DNA from: Drechslerella dactyloides
Taxonomy: Eukaryota; Ascomycota; Orbiliomycetes; Orbiliales; Orbiliaceae
DNA: 64,000 nucleotides
Assembly: GCA_020064725.1 (NCBI GenBank)
Contig: JAGTWJ010000003.1
Location: 3,162,001-3,226,000, forward strand
Direction: 5' to 3'
The notes beneath the pieces are model-generated. The model was not told the origin of the DNA. It searched no databases and saw only the letters and a list, made by a program, of their open reading frames with translations. Below are positions 49,001 through 60,139 of the stretch, in pieces (position 1 is the stretch's first letter; each line of letters starts with the position of its first letter). The position numbers were made by a program, and so were the translations under genes.

Positions 49001-52000
49001 AGACCGGGAAGCTACTCGCTGGCTGCTGTCGAGCGATCAATAGATCAAACTATTTATGGAAGGCGCGCGGGTAGTACATCGACCGATAGTTGCATATTGT
49101 AGCATGGCATGTTCGTCGATGAATGCCACAGAAATTGTCTGTATGCATGTGAGTAAGATGCGATATTCTGCACAACATTCCACAACGATCTTCGTGCGAT
49201 CTATCCTGCGAGAGACACCATAAGATGTCTTCTGAGAGGTTCCCAGTTTCAGACAGAATCTAAATTCCTGCCGAGCTTGTGGATCAGATGCAATCGTAAG
49301 CTTGAACATTCGCCATAACACTATATATCTCTTATCTGCTGAGTGGATACTAAAGGCTTGGCAAGGTTAGCTGGAGCTCTTGAAATATCAGCCTGGAGTA
49401 TCCCGAATTTGCTTTTTAGGTTTCCAGCAACCATCAAAATGCTGACTTTACAGGAAAAAGCAATGTTATTGGCGGGCCGCAGACGTGAAAATATCGAGCT
49501 TTATGATTGCCTTTCTGTGTGATTATTTGTCCCCAGCATGTTTCTGGTACATTCTTACAGCTTTACTACACCACGCACGGATATGACCACGTAACAAGGA
49601 AGTTTCACACGAAAGCACATACTCGTGAAGTCTGTCTGCCTTCACGCTGCACGGTGCGCATTTACAGCAGCCCAAAGAAGTGGATCATATCGGCTTGCTA
49701 TGCAGGTCAAACAGCGGCGGGAGGTTTCTAGGACAAGGAATTTTGGACAAATGCGGGAAATGTCAATTCGTCGGCTGTTGGTTGTGCCCAAAGTTGATTC
49801 ATGGATCTCTCAATCTGGATTGGGAATCAATTAATTCGCAATGTTGGAACTTGAGATCCTGTTCAAAGTCCTGAAATTGTAATACCCCGGTCGAAGAGTC
49901 GGCCATGTATCCGGTAGGCGAAAGCCCCAAAATACCCTCATACAACATCATAGCATCATCCATCTTGATATTTGCCGGCTAATTTAGAGGACAAGCAGTT
50001 TGCTTCAGGAAGCCATACGATACAATCGAAACAGACAGATTAAAAATCCTTAACAGCGCCAAATCGAAGATTTAATTCTGGTAATCATATGAAACTTCCA
50101 AGAGTTTCACTCTCAATGTATGCATGATCTATCGTTGCCATGATTCGAGGCATTGGGTCAGAGAACTGTATTATATCATGACCCTCATAGAAGACTATTT
50201 ACCAGTAGCAACACTTCTCAATGCACAGAAATTTCTTTGTCAGTAGAGATTAGTTTCATGTTCAATATAGTGCGAAGCCCACTAGATGGCAAACGCAAGC
50301 CCGATAGTGCTGAGCACCAATCAATAAAATCCTACAGCTAGCCGCAAGGGGAGAGTAAAAATACCGAGATCCTTTTCGCGAGGTTGGTGAGAGCGGACTG
50401 GATAACTCCAACGAACGTATCAATGTTAGCGCACTGAAATGATCATGCGCCGTGGCTCCTCGCTTATGGAGAGGCCGTGTCAAGCTACTGATGGATGAAC
50501 CCTGACAAGATAGTTCCTTTGAACTTCCAGATGGCTAGCGTCTTGGTCCGCCTGCATCAACGTGCGATCTGGCTTACAGGGCCAGTTGGCACTGAGTTTT
50601 CTCGGGAAGTTAGTTTGCGCTCGATGATGCATGATCAAGCTTGTATGGTCAAGGATGTCGATTGAAGTTATTCGGCTCCATAGGGCTGCTTGCTCGCTAT
50701 CGACTCCACTTTTAGAGTACCAATAGCATCATCTGGAAGCACCGGTGCCGGCGCCACTAATATATGCACCTTCCATATTGAACCCTCAGCTGATTACGGA
50801 ATACTTGGTAAAATATTTACTTTTACAGGGGTTTCAACTCGTCACAGTCGAACCGCTAAAGCGCTAGCCTTGATCGAACGACTTGGATCCACGGGCAGCA
50901 GCCGTCATAGCGCTAAAACTGTATATTCGTGCACAGTAATATGCCGGGGTCCCCGCAACCGGATTCGTGTGTTGGGAGCGTCAAAATTATATTATATCTT
51001 GAAAACAGCGATACCATATTCGGCTGAAGGTAAAATACCCGACTCGCGTATTCCCCTATTTCTCCGATAGTCAGCTGCCGTTCCAGCCTTGTATGTAGTC
51101 TGGAAGTCGAGATGATGACCGCATTCAATATGCAGGGACGCCACCAGAACTTCGGACTGAACGAAACTAAGCCTAGCCCTATCGGGCCTCGCTTAGAGCG
51201 ACAGCTCAGCCCAACAACCCCATGCTTCGAGGCCGAGTTCCCCCCAGTGCGTTCGCGACTAATGCGGCCCTGCAGCCACCAAATTGCCAGCTAGGTAGAA
51301 TATTGATTCCTCGGCGTAGCGAGTCAAGTGTTACGATATTGTAAGGGGATTCGCGAATTGTTTGGAAGTTTTCATGGGGATACTATTTGCCGCACTTAAT
51401 TCAGCCGCTTTCCCAGCCCTCTTCCCCATCATTTTTTAAAAAACGAACCGCGGCCAATGATTTGTTTCTCTAGTCAGACTGCCGTATATTAATCGGCCAA
51501 GCCGGCGTGCTGTAGGCAAATCATTAAAGCCGCATTTTGTTTACAATACCTGTGTCTAAGCAGGAAATAGGTTTGATATTTGGTGTTGGTACCCTTAGTT
51601 TAGCATTAATAGGCTATCGATATCTTGCGTTTACCGCGTCATCACGTATCTCGTGTAACTACTAAGAATTGATAAAAAGCTTGTCAATCGGGGCAGCGTT
51701 TTCTAGGCGGTCTTGCGCTAACATAGCCTGTGCCGAGACGGCTGGCTTGCATCGAGAACAAGCTAGCAAAGACAAAATAGAACACCACAACCGTTATGCG
51801 TGGCAGCCATTGTTCACAACAAAGAGCTATCGAGTGCAGATTTGCGGAAGAAAATCCCTGGACCAGAAACCATGCACACAAGGCGCTCTTCATCGGCGAT
51901 TTAGCAATGGTGACGGTTATTCCTGGTATCCTCCATTGCGTAATTTCGCCATCAAAATACTCTTCCGTCGAGTGATCGAATCAGTATGCCAGCCGGACCC

Positions 52001-52443
52001 TAATGCAATGGCTGACGGCTGAATAATAGCGACTCCGGCGCCAGTTAATCATAGATTGATGTAATGCGATGCGGTATCTCTAGTCTTGCGCTACATTTGA
52101 CAGTTAGCGTCAACCCTGGCAAACTCGGACGTCTGCGCCATGCATCGTGCTCCCCTTGACGCTTTCCTTTGGCGTGCGTTATTTCGGCCAGCCCTATCAA
52201 AGGGGTCGCGCCGGCCGTTCCGGTGACAATAGAAATTTTGTCAAGCATCGCAGCTTTTAACAGGTCCAGTCAGTGTACGGCTGAGACGGACGGGGCATCG
52301 TCGTGACCCGCGAGGCGAAGCCGGCGAGGAAGCTGCCTTGGCTTGCTGCGAGCTGAATCGGCCATCAGCGGTCTTTCGACCTGGAGGAAATGAAACCCAA
52401 CGGATGATCGACGGTGTATAGTAGCAGGAAGGCCTGATGAGGG
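46031..52443. other. AT-rich gene desert
   Basis: Six kilobases with only short frames (up to about 126 codons at 50690-51070) and no recognisable protein. Features seen: a TGTCTCGCGAGCTAGACTGC motif at about 46608-46627, related to the end motif of the 8141 element; a small CCCGAAGG/CCTTCGGG hairpin at 47494-47520. 51.1-52.4 kb is somewhat GC-richer and may be decayed transposon. Nothing is supported as a gene. Confidence 0.5.
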
Positions 52444-52451
52444 TATAAATA
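52444..52451 (+). promoter_or_regulatory. Candidate TATA box
   Basis: TATAAATA lies 139 bases before the start of the small secreted-protein gene. It is followed by a GAAGGAAGG tract and then a pyrimidine-rich leader (TCTCTCATCTGCATCTCTC) typical of fungal transcription starts. Confidence 0.55.
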
Positions 52452-52589
52452 CAGTTTGAAGGAAGGAAGGAAGAACTCTCTCATCTGCATCTCTCAGAAC
52501 CATCTCCAGTAGCTCCTCAACAATATCTCAACATTCACTTCTTATACTCTTCATCTTAAATACATTATTATCAAGAATACTCTTGCAAA

Positions 52590-53396
52590 ATGCGCTTCAC
52601 CGTTGCAGTTATTCCAGCCTTGTACACCGCTCTTGCGGCCGCTGCCCTTCTCAAGCGGGACTGCACTCACAACAACTGCCTCAGAGGTATACCACAATCA
52701 CAATCTATATCATCAGTTAACAGCGCCGATATATGCTGATGCTAATCATCTTGAATACAGCCCTCATCGGCGAACAGAACAAAAACGGGGACGCGGTCAA
52801 CGACGCTTGCAGCGCGGTCTTGGTGGCCACCGTCAAGACAGACGTGGCAGGGTAAGTGAACCCCTTAACCCAATATACCGATACACGCGCGGCGGCTCCA
52901 ACTGACTGAAAATTGGCGAATCAACAGCGTTCCCGTTACCACCGTAGCTCCCACCGGGACCATGCCAACCTATGCCTCCAATGCCTGCGTTTCCACCAAG
53001 GGCGTCGATAGGCCCGCCCGCTACGCCAGTGCGTGCTCCTGCATCGGTGCTCCCGCTGCGACGGTTACCGTCCCCGCCGAACCCGCCACCGGACCATCAA
53101 TCACCGTCACTCACCACAGTCTCACGGATTGTACTTACTGGGATATAATTGACGGGCCTACAGTAATTCACAACGGGGCGTGCGTGGTGTCGACGGTTGG
53201 TTATGGAAGTGTGCAGTTCGGTCAGCTTGAGGGGGCTACCTGCTATGATTGCCGGGCTCTCAGGTTCACTTCGACTGATTGCAGCGGGGATTCATTCGGG
53301 AATGCTCCGCTTAATGATTGCGCTGGTGTTAACAGCCCGCAGTCTTTCTTGTTTCAATGCACTCCTGTGGAGGGTTGCACCCCTGGTGATCAGTAG
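52590..53396 (+). CDS. Small secreted cysteine-rich protein of a fungal family
   Basis: Three exons (52590-52686, 52761-52851, 52928-53396) join in phase to 218 residues. The signal peptide is MRFTVAVIPALYTALAAAA, followed by LLKR, a likely Kex2-type site. The next part follows a layout common in Pezizomycotina secreted proteins: CTHNNCLRAL ... DACSAVLVATV, a Thr/Pro linker, then YASNACVS and RYASACSCIGAPAATVTVPAEP. The C-terminal half has further cysteines (DCTYWD, GACVVST, ATCYDCRALRF, TDCSGDSF, NDCAG, FQCTPVEGC) suggesting a disulfide-stabilised domain. No catalytic motif is seen. It is an extracellular protein of unknown role, isolated between two gene deserts. Confidence 0.85.
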
Positions 53397-53903
53397 ATGA
53401 CTTCACTCTTTCGAGGGGTTACGCGGTCGGGGTAGTAGAATCTTCTTTTCCTGTTGGGTTTGGAGTGGTTTGGTGCCATGGGATACGGATACATGTTGAT
53501 GCGATGTCTGATGTCTGCGGTTTTGTCTAACGCGCGAGAAGGTGGGGGACTGTTATTTTTTCTATAGCCTAACGATAAACTTTTCATAGAGAGAGGTGAT
53601 GCTCGCAGCTCTGTGTACTGTAGCTCTGCATTGAATCAATTACTCTTCTTTACGAAATTAGTCAATTTTCCTCTTGAGATCCAAAGTTTCGTATGAGGTG
53701 TACTGAAGCCGCCTTATTCGCAAGTCTAATTATGCCGGCCACTCGGCTAGAGGATTCTGCATTAGCCTCCTGTGGGAGTTGAGTGCCGTTCGCGGGGCTG
53801 GCTTCTGCTGCGCGGCCTGGTAGCAGCCGGGTGTTGGTACCCCTGAGATTACAAGCTGGGTGCTCTGTTTTAGCATATATTATCTAGATATTAAGTATTC
53901 CAC

Positions 53904-53918
53904 AGGTGAATTTCACCT
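53904..53918. repeat. AGGTGAATTTCACCT palindrome, copy 1
   Basis: A 15-base odd-length palindrome followed by ACAGAGTA. The second copy at 54629-54643 has compensating G/C end changes that preserve pairing. Both right flanks later carry GC(T/G)A(G/C)AGCAGGG-like sequence. Confidence 0.55.
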
Positions 53919-54628
53919 ACAGAGTAGGCCTTGGCGTGCGCTAGCAGGGGGTTGCTCTTATACATGAGATGGATTGGACGCATATCTATGGTAAACATCG
54001 AATGTATGATCTTTTGTCCGGTTTTGTGCGCCGTCCGCGCCGGGATCTCACCTGGCCCTACAGAGCGCAAAAGTGTTATTTGTATGGGGATTGCACGGGC
54101 CATACCACTACTGCGAGCTACCCAATTTCTAGAATATCGATTCTAGAGATAAAGTCTAGAAATCCAAATACATCATAATCACTTCGATACCATCGTCATG
54201 GGAGTATGAAGGAAGAGCACAATACTTAGATTTCCGGTATAAGTTTGCGTCGCAAAGCTAGATAATGCGTCCCTTTTTGGGCTAAAACTAGAATACAGAT
54301 AACTTTATCATCAACATCGATATATGAGACCAGTCAAAATAGTATGCACGGCTCCGGGGAGTCCCTTCACCCAACGCGGAATCTGGCATGCCAAAGGGGA
54401 TAGAAGACCACTCATCGATAAATAATATGTCGATATACCTTGTCTCGCAAACCAAATCATCCCTTTCCAAATATAGCCCTACTTCCAAGACCTATGCTCT
54501 GGCTGAAGTTCACCGAACTGGTACCGTATTAAGGCTTTAGCGATTAGTAAGAAGGATTCTTAGCCCAGGCCGGTATGCATATGCAATCTGGGAGAGCTCC
54601 CGGTAGCTTATTTAGCGGCTACGTATGC

Positions 54629-54643
54629 GGGTGAATTTCACCC
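54629..54643. repeat. GGGTGAATTTCACCC palindrome, copy 2
   Basis: A palindrome followed by ACAGCGTA. It differs from copy 1 by matched changes at both ends, so the pairing is kept. Confidence 0.55.
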
Positions 54644-55644
54644 ACAGCGTAAATCTTTGCAGCAAGATTACGAGACGCGACAGCAGGGTTGTCGGAATAG
54701 GTATATGTATAAGTGTTTACGAGACCTCGAAGAAAAGTGGTCGTTTGGGTACATTTGCACGCCATACAGACTCCTAATATCGGATGCAAATTATAAATTT
54801 AAATATATAGAGCTACAGCCACACGAAACAAGTCGGCATACCGACGTTTGGAAAGCCATTCCATTACTTTAGAAATCTAAGAACAAGTAGATGACTGGAT
54901 GAGTAGTGCCGCCCAAACGCACATCGTAGAACAGGTCCCTACTCGTCATTTCCCAGTTGCTTACGTCACGCCGGCTTCACAATTCAGAGTACGCGGTTCG
55001 ATTCGCAGACAGCTGTCATGGGCTCAGGTTGCATATCTGAAGTACATGTCGTTATATTCCGCCATCGCCGCGCGATGTGCTATCGGTCAACAGTTAAATC
55101 CGTGGATACAGATAACGCGGTAATAGTCCCAGGAAAGCGGTTGATTCGTGATTTGATATTTTACTACCACGCTTTCCATATTGCATCATGGGGCAGGTTG
55201 TATCCCCTGCGATTTTTCAGCTCGGAAGACCTGGGTTTCCGGTCGAAAGCCGTGCCGCGATCGATCGGGTACAGAACGGAGATTGGCCGAGGTATAGGAC
55301 GGAACGTGAGTCAGCGGACGAAGTCGACTCGGAAGTCAAGTAGCCGTAGCTATAGTTCCAGTTTCATATTCGAGCTACACTAGGATATTTTGTTTAGAAA
55401 TTGCAGCACTAACAGGCTAGGATCGCACGGAAAATAACCAGATACCGAATCATCGCACAAATTTGCAATGCACTGAGTCTCCAAGCTATGCATTGTGGTA
55501 ATGGAAACTCATAAGTCCCAGCAAACCGTCGTTAGATAATTATTTATTAATGATAATTGTGCTATGCAGCCACAAAACCGCTATATTCCGCCCCCTTATT
55601 ATTTATTGCATCCGACCCCATCCCACCCACCTCCAGCGAATAAA

Positions 55645-56877
55645 TCACCACTTGATGATAATTTTACCACGGGCACGGGCCGCGCTCAGAATCTCATACC
55701 CCCTCAACGCCTCCTCCGCACTCCAAACGCTATCAACAACAACCCTAACCTCCCCCCCCTCCACCATCCCAACCAGCCTCTCCTTCTCCTGAATACTATA
55801 ATCCATCACCGTCAAACTCTTTAAAGTGCGCCCCGTACCGCCGAGATATGTTGTCGTCGGCCAGAGCATGTTTAGCGCTATCGTGCACGCTGTGCGCAGG
55901 AACGTTGGCCAGTTCCAGTTGTTTATCTTCACGCCGCCGGCGGAGACGTAGAAGCCTTTTTCGGTAAGGTATTGGGCGCAGTGGGTGTAGACTTGTTGGT
56001 GGCCGTGGCAGTCTAGTATTGCGTTGAATTTTTGGTTGGCGTAGAGGGTGGTTAGTTGGTTTACTATGCTTTTTGTCTTTTGGTAGTCGACGACCTGTCA
56101 TATCCATATTAGACATCCCATATATGGTTAGCGCTCGTATCTCATAGTACATACAGTTAATCAGCGGGTTTATATGGGATGGAAGGGGAGAGTAGGTGAG
56201 ATTGTATATGGGGAGTGGGAGGGGGGTACCTCGTCCGCGCCGAGGCTTTTGACCAGTTCTGCGTTTCTGGCGGAGCATACAGCCACGACGGTGCCGTTTT
56301 CTCCCACGATTTTCTTGGCCATCTGTACCGTCATCGTCCCGATACCACCGCTGGCACCGTAGACCAGCGCTCTATCCCCCGTTTTTAAATTCGCCAATTC
56401 AACTTGTTTCAACGCCACGCCCGCGACTTGGAGTAATCCCGCTACTTCTTCCATGCTTGCATTCTGTGGCTTTTTCACCGCGAATTTGGCGGGAATGGCG
56501 AGATGACTGCACAGCGCACCAACGCCGGTGGGTAGCATGTACCCGAACGGTATGAACGCCACTACTTCATCTCCCTTCTGTAGTCGAGTTGGTGTTTCGG
56601 TAGGGGACCAGACGTCCGTGACGGTCCCGCTGAGCTCCATTTCGGGGGTGGCGGGGGAAGCGCGGAGGAAGAGGGGGATTATGCCCATGTGGAACTGGGA
56701 GCCCGGGTTTAGAGCGGTGCAAGAGACCGATATTACGATCCATTCTTCCGGCGTCGGTGCAGCTTTCGGGAGTGGGAGGGGCGGGGGGAGGGTTGGCAGC
56801 GGGATGTCCGTTAGTTTGAGAACGTCGGCGGGTTTTCCGCGCGCTGTGAACGTCCACGCTTTTGCCGTCGTCGCCAT
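55645..56877 (-). CDS. MDR-family oxidoreductase (quinone/enoyl reductase-like)
   Basis: Two exons (56877-56230, 56094-55645) join in phase to 365 residues. The N-terminal GroES-like domain includes ALNPGSQFHMG, ELSGTV and GDEVVAF. The nucleotide-binding motif is VYGASGGIG (about 172-180) with VVAVCSARNAELVKSLGADE following, then VVDY after the splice. Cys/His ligands for catalytic zinc, and the GHE motif of zinc alcohol dehydrogenases, are absent. It therefore belongs to the zinc-free NAD(P)H quinone-oxidoreductase/enoyl-reductase side of the superfamily. The substrate is unknown. It diverges from the methyltransferase gene with 465 bases between start codons, so the two may share control. 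Confidence 0.9.
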
Positions 56878-57342
56878 CGTATTCGATATGATGTATGTAC
56901 GTCTTGAAATCCGACTCGGAACTGCCCGTTTAATTCTACTGTGCAGCGCGGCGACGAGGCGGGTTATATATCTGGATCTGGATCTTGGGGATACGTATCA
57001 CGTGGAGATAACGTTACCGGGCCGCGTGGCCGGGATCCCTGCCGTACATAGCGCTCTTGGCTTTCTAGGCTGTAACGTAGAGTCTGAGGTCGCCGACGAG
57101 GTTTACGCGATGTACGTAACGCCGCGTAGGCCACACAAGATGGGTGACGGCTGCATATGCATACCGGCGGCTGATAGGAATGTTGTAAGATTACGTCAGC
57201 GTCGCGTTGGACAACGCCGTTTCTGGCCTCCCACACGCGACTTCTCACCTCCTTCGTCTCTTCTACACCTCTTCATCCAAACTACTATACTACTATACTA
57301 CATACAATCCCTCCTGATAAAGCGGCCGGGCAAAGCGTATAG
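56878..57342. promoter_or_regulatory. Divergent promoter region, oxidoreductase/methyltransferase
   Basis: 465 bases between two start codons on opposite strands. It contains TATATAT (about 56965) and, before the methyltransferase, a pyrimidine-rich leader (CTCCTTCGTCTCTTCTACAC). No defined binding site is assigned. Confidence 0.4.
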
Positions 57343-58239
57343 ATGGCGTCGTCAGTACACCCGCTCGCGTCATCCGCGTTCTCGACATCCGGCTCCTCCG
57401 GTCTCTACGACCGCGCACGACCAACGTACCCTTCCGACGCTCTCACCCGCATCTTCGCCGCGCTGCAGTCACTACCGTCTTCCACCAACGGTCTCAACGT
57501 CGTCGAACTCGGCGCTGGCACCGGCATCTTCTCCCGCCTGCTACTTCGTCCGCCGGTTGACGTTACCACCGATGTTCAGGTCGCGAAACTGGTGGCGGTA
57601 GAGCCGAGTGTTGGTATGCGCGACGGGTTTCGCGCCGGCATGACACGCATAAACGTGCCGGTGGGGGAAATGGGACCGGCGGGACCGGAAGTAGCACAGG
57701 TTGTCGACGGTAGCTTCGACAGAATACCCGTTATAGACGGGTGGGCGGACGCTGTGGTCATCGCACAGGCGTTCCACTGGTCCCACGGGCATTACGACAC
57801 CGCGCTATCCTCCATCGCACGGGTGTTACGACCGGGTGCGCCGTTGATACTGCTGTGGAATTTGGAGGATCGGGAGACTGAAGTGCATCCGTGGGTCGGT
57901 CCTGTGCGCGACGTGTACGAGGCGCACGAACAGGGGACGCCGCAGTATCGACTTATGCTGTGGAAGGCCATATTCGATATGCCTGAGTTCACGGAGAACT
58001 TTAGTGTGGAGTACGAGTATAAGAGGATGAAATGGACGGTGCCGACGACGGATGATGGCGTTGTCGAGCGGGTTTTGAGCAAGAGTTATATTACCGCGTT
58101 GGCGGCGGGGGAGAAGGGGAAGGTTGAGAGCGGGGTGAGGGGTGTCTTGAAGGATACGGCCAAGACGTGGATTGATGAGGACCGCGGGGTTTTCGAGTAT
58201 CCGTACGCGACGGACCTGTACATCATCCGGCGGAAGTAG
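57343..58239 (+). CDS. Class I SAM-dependent methyltransferase
   Basis: A single exon of 298 residues. Motif I is VVELGAGTG (about 53-61), followed by an acidic residue at the end of the second strand in LVAVEPS (84-89). The AQAFHW segment (141-146) and VLRPGAPLILLWNLEDRE are typical of the Methyltransf_11/UbiE-related fungal proteins, which are also related to TMT1-type enzymes. The N-terminal YDRARPTYP is a family feature. The methyl acceptor cannot be told from sequence. Cytosolic, with no targeting signal. It ends 103 bases from the stop of PEX7, so the two genes are convergent. Confidence 0.9.
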   Translation: MASSVHPLASSAFSTSGSSGLYDRARPTYPSDALTRIFAALQSLPSSTNGLNVVELGAGTGIFSRLLLRPPVDVTTDVQVAKLVAVEPSVGMRDGFRAGMTRINVPVGEMGPAGPEVAQVVDGSFDRIPVIDGWADAVVIAQAFHWSHGHYDTALSSIARVLRPGAPLILLWNLEDRETEVHPWVGPVRDVYEAHEQGTPQYRLMLWKAIFDMPEFTENFSVEYEYKRMKWTVPTTDDGVVERVLSKSYITALAAGEKGKVESGVRGVLKDTAKTWIDEDRGVFEYPYATDLYIIRRK

Positions 58240-58342
58240 TACCACTAAATTTACTGTAATGTACACTAGGAGATGGATAGATTGTACCAAGATGAATAAA
58301 TAGACCAGACTTCTACAGCTATACAGTACAGATACAACGGTG

Positions 58343-59730
58343 CTACCGCCCCATCACGCCACGCACGTCCCACACCCACAGCATCTCGTCCCAGCCAACG
58401 CTGCCCGCCCACCCTTCCGCGCCAAACATACACCAGTCCACGCCGACGACGAACTCCGAATGCCGGTCCATCACGCCGAGACAGCTGCCCGGCGCTGCGT
58501 CCGCTGTTCCCGTGCTGGCGGCGGCGTATCCGTCGTTCCAGACGCGGCAGGTCATATCGTAGCTTGCTGACAATATCGTGTCCGGGAGATGCGGTGAGTA
58601 CTACCGTCGTATTAGCCTTACACTCCATCTATCTAAATAAGGTTAGGATGGGTAGGGAACGCACAGCTAGTCGACGGACGGCGTAATTGTGGCCGGCAAG
58701 CACGCTCACCGGCGTCGCCGGATTCCGCATGTCGAACATGCGGATGAGTTTATCCACGCCGGCGGTAGCGATAACGCCCGGTCGATACTTATTCCAGTCG
58801 TGCGTGAGGACTTCCGCTGGCGGCGCGCCCGCGCCGTGCACGGCGATCTGGTGGACGGTGTGCGGGGCCGGTAACCGCGTGTCGAACACGCGCAGATGCG
58901 AGTCCGATGATACAGCGGAGAGGAGGGTGCCGGAGTGTGGTGAGAAGGCGGTGGAGTACGTGCAGCTGTTCGTCGGCAGCGTCGTCAGCGAGGCCGGGTG
59001 CTCCGGCGACCACTACCATTAACATCAGCGTGCGTCAATTACAGTATGATTGGAACTTAACGCACGATCTTGACGGTGCCGTCCCAGGAGCTGCTGGCAA
59101 AGGTGGTCTTGTCGACGAGGTTCCAGTGGATGGAGAAGACCTCGCGCTTGTGCTCGTGCCAGGATTGGATGGGGAAGTCCTGTTGGTCCGGGGGCGCGGA
59201 CGGGTCAATCAGTCTACTTGGTCAGCCTGGAAAGAAGCGAGTGCTACAGCTGTGCCGCGGACGTGAACATGAAACTTGAACGAGCAAGGGTTGGAAGCTT
59301 AAATTGACGTCCACTCCACATCGCGAAGCAAACACCGAATTGCCGTGCCTCGAGATTGTGCAACGTCAAGTATAAAACAACGTCCATATATCACATCGCA
59401 GAAGCAAACACGCCAACAGCCGAGACAACCAACAGCGGAAAAAAGGATACGTACATTCAGTGCAACGTCGAACAGCTTGATGCTACCGTCGCCCGAGGCC
59501 ACGGCCAGCTGGTTCTCGTGCACCTCGCTCCACGCGAGATCGAACAGGCCATCCTGCGTGTCGAACGTCTTCTCGGCGACGATGCCGTTCGCCGTGAGTC
59601 CGAGGACGTAGAGGCGGCCGTTGCCGACGAGGCCGAAATTCGCGGACGAGGCGACGGCGAGGCGGCTGTCGTGGAAGGGCGAGTATTTGAGGTTGTAGCC
59701 GTTGTAGCCCTGCGTGCGGAAGGAGAACAT
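58343..59730 (-). CDS. PEX7: PEX7, receptor for PTS2 peroxisomal targeting signals
   Basis: Four exons (59730-59455, 59179-59066, 59012-58665, 58600-58343) join in phase to 331 residues, the usual size. PEX7 is a WD40 propeller that binds PTS2 signals in the cytosol and delivers cargo to the peroxisomal import machinery. The start reads MFSFRTQGYNGYNLKYSPF, with LAVASSANFGLVGNGRLYVL next. Repeats include GLFDLAWSE...SGDGSIKLFD, DFPIQSWHEHKREVFSIHW, SSSWDGTVKIW, SSDSHLRVFDTR, ATAGVDKLIRMFDMRN and SASYDMTCRVWN. The first intron's acceptor was placed at CAACAG because only this keeps phase and the family sequence LN-DFPIQSW; an earlier TAG would break phase. Downstream neighbours are listed separately. 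Confidence 0.95.
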
Positions 59731-60139
59731 GGTGCCGTCCTTAACTGGCCATGGGAAAATAATCTGTGGTTTCTCGTGCCGGTATTCGAGATGCTGTGGT
59801 GGATGTTGTCGCAAAGGTAGAGGCAAGAGTGGGAGTGCTCGGCTGCGGGTGGCGGCGTTCGGCCGGCGGGCGTTTGTTCCTTTCACATGGCGCGGGAACA
59901 GGCGCCTGCCGAAAGGGGCAATTGCAACGACAGCGCAACGCAGCGTGTTGTTGGCACGCGCTGTTTGTCCGTTTGACGCGTTGTGTCACGTGGACACGCG
60001 TTCGGCTCTGCCGGCGATGACTAATCACTATTTGGCAACCACCCGCGACTCCCCGGCGATACTTCACGATATAATCCACAATACAATCCGCAATACAGTC
60101 CTTGTCTGGTTATCCAACATTGCATGTACTAGAGTTATA
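59731..60139. promoter_or_regulatory. Divergent promoter region, PEX7/AlkB
   Basis: 409 bases separate the two start codons. An open frame runs through this interval on the plus strand into the AlkB frame, but it lacks family features. ATG 60140 begins the recognisable protein, so the interval is treated as promoter and leader. Confidence 0.45.

Larger units (their letters stand above)
53397..55644. other. AT-rich desert with two copies of a palindromic repeat
   Basis: No gene. Contains two related copies of a GGTGAATTTCACC palindrome (53904 and 54629) with similar right flanks. Frames up to 121 codons (55018-55383) show no recognisable domain. Confidence 0.5.

Noticed and set aside
59714..60139. 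N-terminal extension of the AlkB frame
   Set aside because: Open by chance through the promoter and overlapping the PEX7 start; the protein-like sequence begins at the ATG at 60140.
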